A DNA stretch of 28,168 bases from Actinomycetes bacterium (GTDB taxonomy: Bacteria; Actinomycetota; Coriobacteriia; Coriobacteriales; Eggerthellaceae), in contig JAEXAI010000001.1 in assembly GCA_023394615.1 (NCBI GenBank), positions 1 to 28,168 on the forward strand, given 5' to 3'. Positions 27,401 to 28,168 of the stretch are shown here, piece after piece (within the stretch, counting starts at the first letter, position 1; each line of letters opens with the position of its first letter). The notes beneath the pieces were generated by a model, which saw only the letters and a program-made list of their open reading frames with translations, was not told the DNA's origin and made no database searches. The translations under genes were made by a program, and so were the position numbers.

Positions 27401-27693
27401 TTTCGGTGAACGGCATTGATGTGGATTTGTCGGCCTATACAGGCGGAACGTTCGATTACGTGCTGGAGTACGTTGCCACCGATTGCGAACTCAGCGTTGA
27501 ATTCGCACCAGAGGATTCCGGCGACGGCGGCAATAATGGAAATGCTGACTCTGGCGGCGCTGCCGAGGGCAACTTTGGTGATGCCGGAGATGTTGGCAAC
27601 GCTGCCGCAAGCGAAGGTGATGCCAGTGCCTCTTCCGAATCGCTGCAAGCCAGGGTTCTACCCAATACCGGTGACAGCTGGAGATGGTGGTAG
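15421..27693 (+). CDS. Giant secreted adhesin-like protein with InlB B-repeat-like and Ig-like domains
   Basis: A 4090-residue secreted surface protein. Residues 1-44 form a signal peptide with a long basic N region (CSKKKRYK), a hydrophobic core (about 24-38) and likely cleavage after AGFA. A Ser/Ala/Asp-rich stretch with SASD-like units (about 50-100) follows. Residues 234-2684 hold about 28 domains of roughly 85 residues of the InlB B-repeat/Flg_new type, each with a pattern like GYxFxGWYDxxG, then a Thr/Phe strand and AxF at the end. They are interrupted at 1344-1427 by a hydrophobic Ala-rich segment and a His/Lys/Asp linker. From about 2689 a 620-635-residue module of Ig-like, putative-Ig and MBG-type domains occurs twice, with a partial third copy. 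The protein ends LPNTGDSWRWW, so the sortase-like motif (4080-4084) has no membrane helix after it. The start has GAGGGG 5 nt upstream. Ligand and role (adhesion to host, mucus or other bacteria) are inferred from the domains. Confidence 0.9.
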   Translation: MLFQSSQCSKKKRYKNSISLANKALCVAMSLILALSFTPTAGFAEALVGATKDAAEEAGGLGASASDVATQASASEDSEQQLASDVAAQLSASDAEAQSSTSWDEPTWPEFIPFFSHDAQPSTACGYDTFEGTDGGVIQDPYIPTTSWVYHAADMLCYVYPAQGYVFDHMRVAMTNANGGTTHYATIERSDTSIDESGVAMFTFTPSSLANMVGWKLDNVGNIQLTPYFANAQCDISVSAEGSGWVSGAGTYDYGDTVTLKSSPDHGWQFDSWRDSSGETVSTEENCTFTCDGNAETYTAVFTKIPYVLSVGKMASEEFEDDIEVSYSPVQSSYGLGDKVQLSTTIDTAGAAFVMWYDSDTGVFVSNQPDYTLQIAGDTHIFAVYLAAGTAVQTVASNPAGLIPNRIDMLTAGESVLMQAPDIPGYHFRFWNTVGSDSGGRIETASSLQVTAEGIQQWTAYYEPRDYVVLCGPKTAGEGSVSILDGQTLANQASLALSGPVQQTFTALPAEGYRFVRWNLGDGEYSYDQTLTFYPYEHAQAIAEFKVDAGWLACVPSQVRYGYVTAVRNATSDGGQLLPGDTAVFTAHPFSNATFDGFFEGDTLVGSSTTFTAAADATDHLYIARFHETLPTITASLVSADGQDVTSAGAITGAGQYAYGTSVTLAATLTDNDYEVVCWTDAQGNVVDGSRGAASITVVADESTAYFAHVAKSNGLLSVAASPIGGGTAGVRSYPIDDAIAATQSISVALGDQVLLSASPSQGKRFAGWMQDGRLLSTCVPVVYPVYGYQPVTGYFVDDSASSIVAVEARANDPLGGTVSGSCIVSAGSSVTVKAAAANEYRFTGWFDSAGRAVSREATYTFAADAGVSLTAHFSRTERDVSVSASPTEGGDVAGGGTYRVGDTATLVATPSEGYLFDHWEDAAGNTVESPAVEGQPNTCMFTVSQDVSYTAVFTVRTYPLPTITYSDQAHESWGSVSYAIYRGDVDEPLLGVAHLEYGDRVVFRAVPTPLANGGDESAYAFAGYKDASGNVLSSDEIYVVDEVSASADVTVDFTERAVENVSWTAKVTDENANRALSQTADLSVSSGGAVSGYQGDTAHMDYGAQENDNLVFDGWYRQGEDMPVSTELAFDYLLSDSVPLEARFHVKTYYVHVLDPCRTDSSIAASVTNSTRTVDCYREAGDTVPLAASANDNTQFLCWTVGTTAPSDTPIGDDIVSGQLQGTVAGTDLAASCVIDPTTQAYDTMNTLYAQTTFCGISRYITAAVNDSSMGGIWGEGFYYQGETCALLAVPMGGDESSHYEVDHWEDADGNTVESLDQTVAPTELTFITEDSATYTVLFKKVDGAASLEWMNDVMAIASAVLVSAGIVAAAPELASAFEAFAAAATGTDAAAAMSAIASNLAKYPHDPDHHGGKGDKDDKDGKTKIISKAEPETGGSATGGGSLKKVGSVVTLKADPKEGYTFTKWTHGVSDASVGNDKVLNVKVTETMGAEETYTAHFEPAEYTVTVQSKPANAGDYTADNAPLGADNKTTVKAGDSVLLKASPNQLPTDESGKESDKKYAFEGWYDDAGLLLSSAEEYRYTPKKSGTIEARYDDSGTYKVTATASPTEGGIVTQEPADGKVEQGESITLKAKANEGYYFDGWYDNDTSVDALSKEETYKYTPTKNISLVAKFTKGGCKVSAIVSPASLADNVEIIGAGNYAPGSDVELTAGLDDIKKDDYVFEGWFNAPEGGEPISTLTKLKLQNIDSDKTVYARYHSSKVTVKVRAERVFPWIIPIYNGSTDPSGTQVYRYGEEVTLSATPKEGYTFSHWYTGKEGDDLLTNSVLVIHPKEDGKYIACFDNKPIVYVVANATEAADVYVGEGLEKKTADPKGYYYIEGDAPTYHLSTSRKTDDPSTAQREDIISKDYYFMGWYSNGRLVSLSKECDFDPEGFSLQTNASKSTIVEAAWRPISHAVVALPSPDEGGTVATHFMLVGTNDTATVSATPNPGYTFKGWYNSDLIPVSTDLQYTFTIKMPTVLVAKFDPIMLDVSASTVVSNEGERTQTGKGGSVSGTGQVQYGNEATLTATPEIGYEFSRWEDASGTTISASKAYTFTPTDDTKVTAVFVPKTYQLKATANQDEYGEVSGSGTYDAQSDVTLTAMPAAGCKFIGWYENGICVGTDESYKVKVDADRTFSAQFTSLPFVVTTTMNDPDAGTVSGEGGYRAGDEATLRATPRTGYYFEKWVDRDKEKDDTITDQQYLTFTVEKDVNAEARFGKMNYLIEVSDGSSSTNSSSTIGQEVKAHAQTLDGKKLIGWYASVPAEVGAAASTSYCVGTSEDLAFTLDEKVIDFMGEGQTLLLEARYADASQYVVAATTDPQYGGCSVEGDGTFNEGETATLTAVPGAHYAFDHWENAAGHTVSTSQTYSFTVVEDEDLVACFTAEQASVTIKSSSMFSGEAFLVSPSVGGSAQVDAGTTIVAVAVPVSTGRFMGWLDSGGNVVSYSLVLVRKVSDDRVFTAVFDKVGFQVTATVSPAGSGIGTTVPFIGYTYDSTSIIFCVPYPGWTFVGWYDEKGRLANLSPVWKYNAIEDKTFTARMKRIHNVVYVEAQEDDDGNALGSVDTSDGDETAFGNGYRAAVALDGDITLFASAHSGYHFTGWYASIPSQDHSKGDLVSAQSDWTFTPDENYYLEARFEPTVPDTAEYTSYVEGPGKAQLVTQNTDNQGEITEETTDLEERQVVRIADGASQVFRYVPEEGAYLSSLAVSYDAVDLSAYTGGSFDYTAENMTGTRLLKAVFATPQAPQITGQPVQTNVVAGQDTTLVCTARSLDGAELQYQWYKDGKKLSDATQATLAIGDASSADEGVYQCEVGETLFDINSPTTFSDKVRVTIVAADALILNASSLSVATCAEAYAAALVPATGGTAPYTYTLKSGSLPEGMSFTGATLNGAFSGVGLAESLDAPFISGTPTTPGSYEFTIAVNDAEGAQASAVYKLLVDKLQPSLSFSNTELTYNGQPQAPALSGVPDACAEDVVCTYVGTGDTAYSSAEPPTHVGTYQVTASIDDAFCTTSVSTALAIVPQEVSFSFANGSLDSLVYDGEHYAAAVSSAPELSSDQYQITYVGTGTTNYPASATPPAGAGAYRVTVGATDPDYTGSASSDYQIAKADQTIEGRSLYAKSYGDADFLLDATAITQTSFTLLSGEDVANVSAEGLVSIKGSGVAVIEAQAPASINYNEADPMRISITVSRSNDESIQISDSTVELYDGQQHGVAAVVTDSDGNPLAYTQTYTGIDPAGYGPSTEAPTAAGIYVVQVRTTEPNYRPMTARALLTITDESVSITVNVTGKGKAQTVSGTTVADIASGQSISLVIGGSQSLRFVPDAGSYLSELLVGGVAVDLSAYAGGSFDYEAADVQADTVVDAAFAQPQEPQIVSQSGSMQVHQGDALTLACTAESSDGGEIAYQWYRDGVEVDGATQSALSISAASAANAGVYSCKASETLLGASSTIVSSADMTVSVVEVGKLVYNASALAPATCAKAYTASLGAASDGSGSCTYALAGGSVLPEGLVFSDGSTGTGVESAGPQIAGTPAKAGKYTFSVVATDAQGATATAAFTLVVDKVIAPLSFDGTEFYYDGTAQAPVLSGVPQGFEDKTTCAYTGTGTTVYGPSATAPAHAGTYRATAMIDTDQCVGAARSTFSINPSQATITIGDTYAVFDGGAHAASVTSAPALDASAIEVEYLGVSGTWYPTSNVPPVDAGTYLVTANVKAGGDYEGSAQTQLVIAKANQSVEGSSLYQKVFGDAGFLLTATAQTAVEFSVESGADVVEVSSEGAVRIKAAGGAVVQASAPASGNYNAATPLRISITVAQSAAVSIQMPQNTVVFHDGKTHGVAATVTGNGGSAISYTQTYTGVGTTAYGPSSEPPANAGTYKVQVITDDPNYYQREAVGLLVIANSKVAVTVSAGGDGAVSVLDSAGAATQVLSGAVLDFVGGTSHTFKFTPAQGQRISRLSVNGIDVDLSAYTGGTFDYVLEYVATDCELSVEFAPEDSGDGGNNGNADSGGAAEGNFGDAGDVGNAAASEGDASASSESLQARVLPNTGDSWRWW
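16120..19455 (+). repeat. First block of InlB B-repeat-like domains (about 13 copies)
   Basis: Thirteen consecutive domains by eye, residues 234 to about 1345 of the giant protein. The best-formed copies include those with FTGWFDSAGRAVS (near nt 17950) and FDHWEDAAGNTVES (near nt 18170). Others have lost the Trp or carry inserts; the twelfth is unusually long. Lysine is sparse throughout, unlike the second block. Copies differ strongly at DNA level, so recent slippage is unlikely. Confidence 0.7.
19699..23472 (+). repeat. Second block of InlB B-repeat-like domains (about 15 copies)
   Basis: About fifteen further domains, residues 1427-2684. They are recognised by cores such as FEGWYDDAGLLLSS, FDGWYDNDTS, FSHWYTGKEG, FKGWYNSDLIPVS, FIGWYENG and FDHWENAAGHTVS, and by ends such as VAKF or EARF. 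The early copies are rich in lysine. Alternating strands and a conserved aromatic suggest a chain of small beta domains forming a stalk. Confidence 0.7.
23485..27513 (+). repeat. Tandem 1.86-1.91-kb multi-domain module (two full copies and a partial third)
   Basis: Copy 1 spans about 23485-25389, copy 2 about 25390-27246, and a third partial copy about 27247-27513. Each begins with an InlB-like cap containing VDLSAYxGGxFDY (near 23687, 25561 and 27420). Full copies continue with an Ig-like domain with a Cys pair and QWY (for example YQWYKDGKKLSDATQ), a putative-Ig domain (LPEG, then ISGTPTTPGSYEF or IAGTPAKAGKYTF), two MBG-like domains (TYVGTG-type cores and AGTYxVT), a domain starting SYGDADFLLDA or VFGDAGFLLTA, and a last MBG-like domain. 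Domain order is identical in both full copies, while the DNA is clearly diverged, indicating an old duplication. Confidence 0.8.
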
Positions 27694-27762
27694 GGTGCAA
27701 GGTGCATATGTCAATCAGATACAAGGCGATCGTATTCTATTGGTCCGGGTTCGTCGTCTTTT

Positions 27763-28168
27763 TCAGAGCGTCCAGCCGACGAAGCGGAAAATCCAGTCAG
27801 GCAACGCATCGCCGGTATCCGGCAGCGCGCGAACCGTATTCGCCGCGCCGCCATCGGATGCAGGCTGCGGTTCGGGTGTTGGTGTCGGCGTGGGTTCTGC
27901 GATGCGGGTCGCGCGCATTATAAGCACGTCGCCATCATAGGCCGTCGAGCCCATCGTGTAGAGCCATTCATCAGTGGTAGCCGAGGTCGCATAGTATATG
28001 GGTGCCCGGTAGGCGCGTTTGCCGAAATCGGTGAAGGTGGCGCCGCCATCGGTCGACACGAACGTGTCGGCATCCAGAAAGGCGGTGTAACCGGTATCCG
28101 TATAGGCCAGGACACCGCTGATCAACGGGCCGTTGTCGCTGGCAGTCAGACTGTAGGTGCCATGAATC
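27763..28168 (-). CDS. Surface protein with Asp-box and LPDTG, C-terminal fragment
   Basis: The last 134 residues of a gene entering from the right edge. The frame is open to the window end, so the true start is outside. It contains STDGGATF, an Asp-box/BNR-type motif common in sialidase-like and other beta-propeller proteins. A Pro/Thr spacer (EPTPTPTPEPQP) and a small-residue stretch lead to LPDTG (27825-27811), then DALPDWIFRFVGWTL and a stop. The spacer plus LPxTG is the usual end of a wall-anchored protein, yet the tail after the motif is only 15 residues and lacks a full hydrophobic helix and basic end. The gene converges on the giant adhesin gene with 69 bp between stop codons. Enzyme activity cannot be judged from this part. 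Confidence 0.75.
   Translation of the reverse strand, partial: IHGTYSLTASDNGPLISGVLAYTDTGYTAFLDADTFVSTDGGATFTDFGKRAYRAPIYYATSATTDEWLYTMGSTAYDGDVLIMRATRIAEPTPTPTPEPQPASDGGAANTVRALPDTGDALPDWIFRFVGWTL

Noticed and set aside
27684..27780. A hydrophobic stretch (AIVFYWSGFVVFF then basic residues) in another frame just past the giant gene's stop, as a possible frameshifted anchor
   Set aside because: It is about 30 codons after LPNTG, only 13 residues long and overlaps the antisense of the convergent gene. A single frameshift near the motif would not place it in the usual position, so it is weak support for a lost anchor.

Overview
The window looks like the chromosome of a Gram-positive, moderately high-GC actinobacterium of the class Coriobacteriia, most likely Eggerthellaceae. 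The reasons are the codon and base composition, the purine-rich ribosome binding sites, a GGGtGRT/NifU-like gene pair, an FtsX-type permease with a long coiled coil, and very large surface proteins ending in LPxTGD-type motifs. This placement is inference from gene style; no marker gene is present.

Left part (1-5981). The window opens with the 5' end of a family 2 glycosyltransferase gene (minus strand). Next comes a tightly coupled minus-strand pair, an Uup-like ABC-F ATPase followed by an AEC-family permease. A 650-bp spacer holds a 31-bp inverted repeat pair and a GC-rich short-repeat array. A second minus-strand pair follows: a NifU-like scaffold protein and a GGGtGRT protein. A YbjQ-family gene is transcribed divergently from that pair.

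Middle part (6074-14814, plus strand). An ABC ATPase and a 1159-residue FtsX-like permease form an export or envelope-stress type transporter. An acyl-CoA synthetase is followed after 26 bp by a hybrid histidine kinase with no visible membrane segment. A tRNA-Arg (anticodon TCT) closes this part.

Right part (14815-28168). Next to the tRNA lie about 600 bp of decayed surface-protein fragments on both strands. A well-formed promoter there precedes a single 12.3-kb gene for a 4090-residue secreted adhesin-like protein. It has a signal peptide, about 28 InlB B-repeat-like domains interrupted once by a hydrophobic/charged insert, then a roughly 1.9-kb multi-domain module present in two full copies plus a partial third, and finally LPNTG. 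Its 3' end converges on a second surface-protein gene (minus strand, partial) that ends in LPDTG. Neither protein has the hydrophobic anchor and basic tail that normally follow such a motif, which is the most surprising feature of the window.

No CRISPR array, phage genes, transposase or replication origin was seen.
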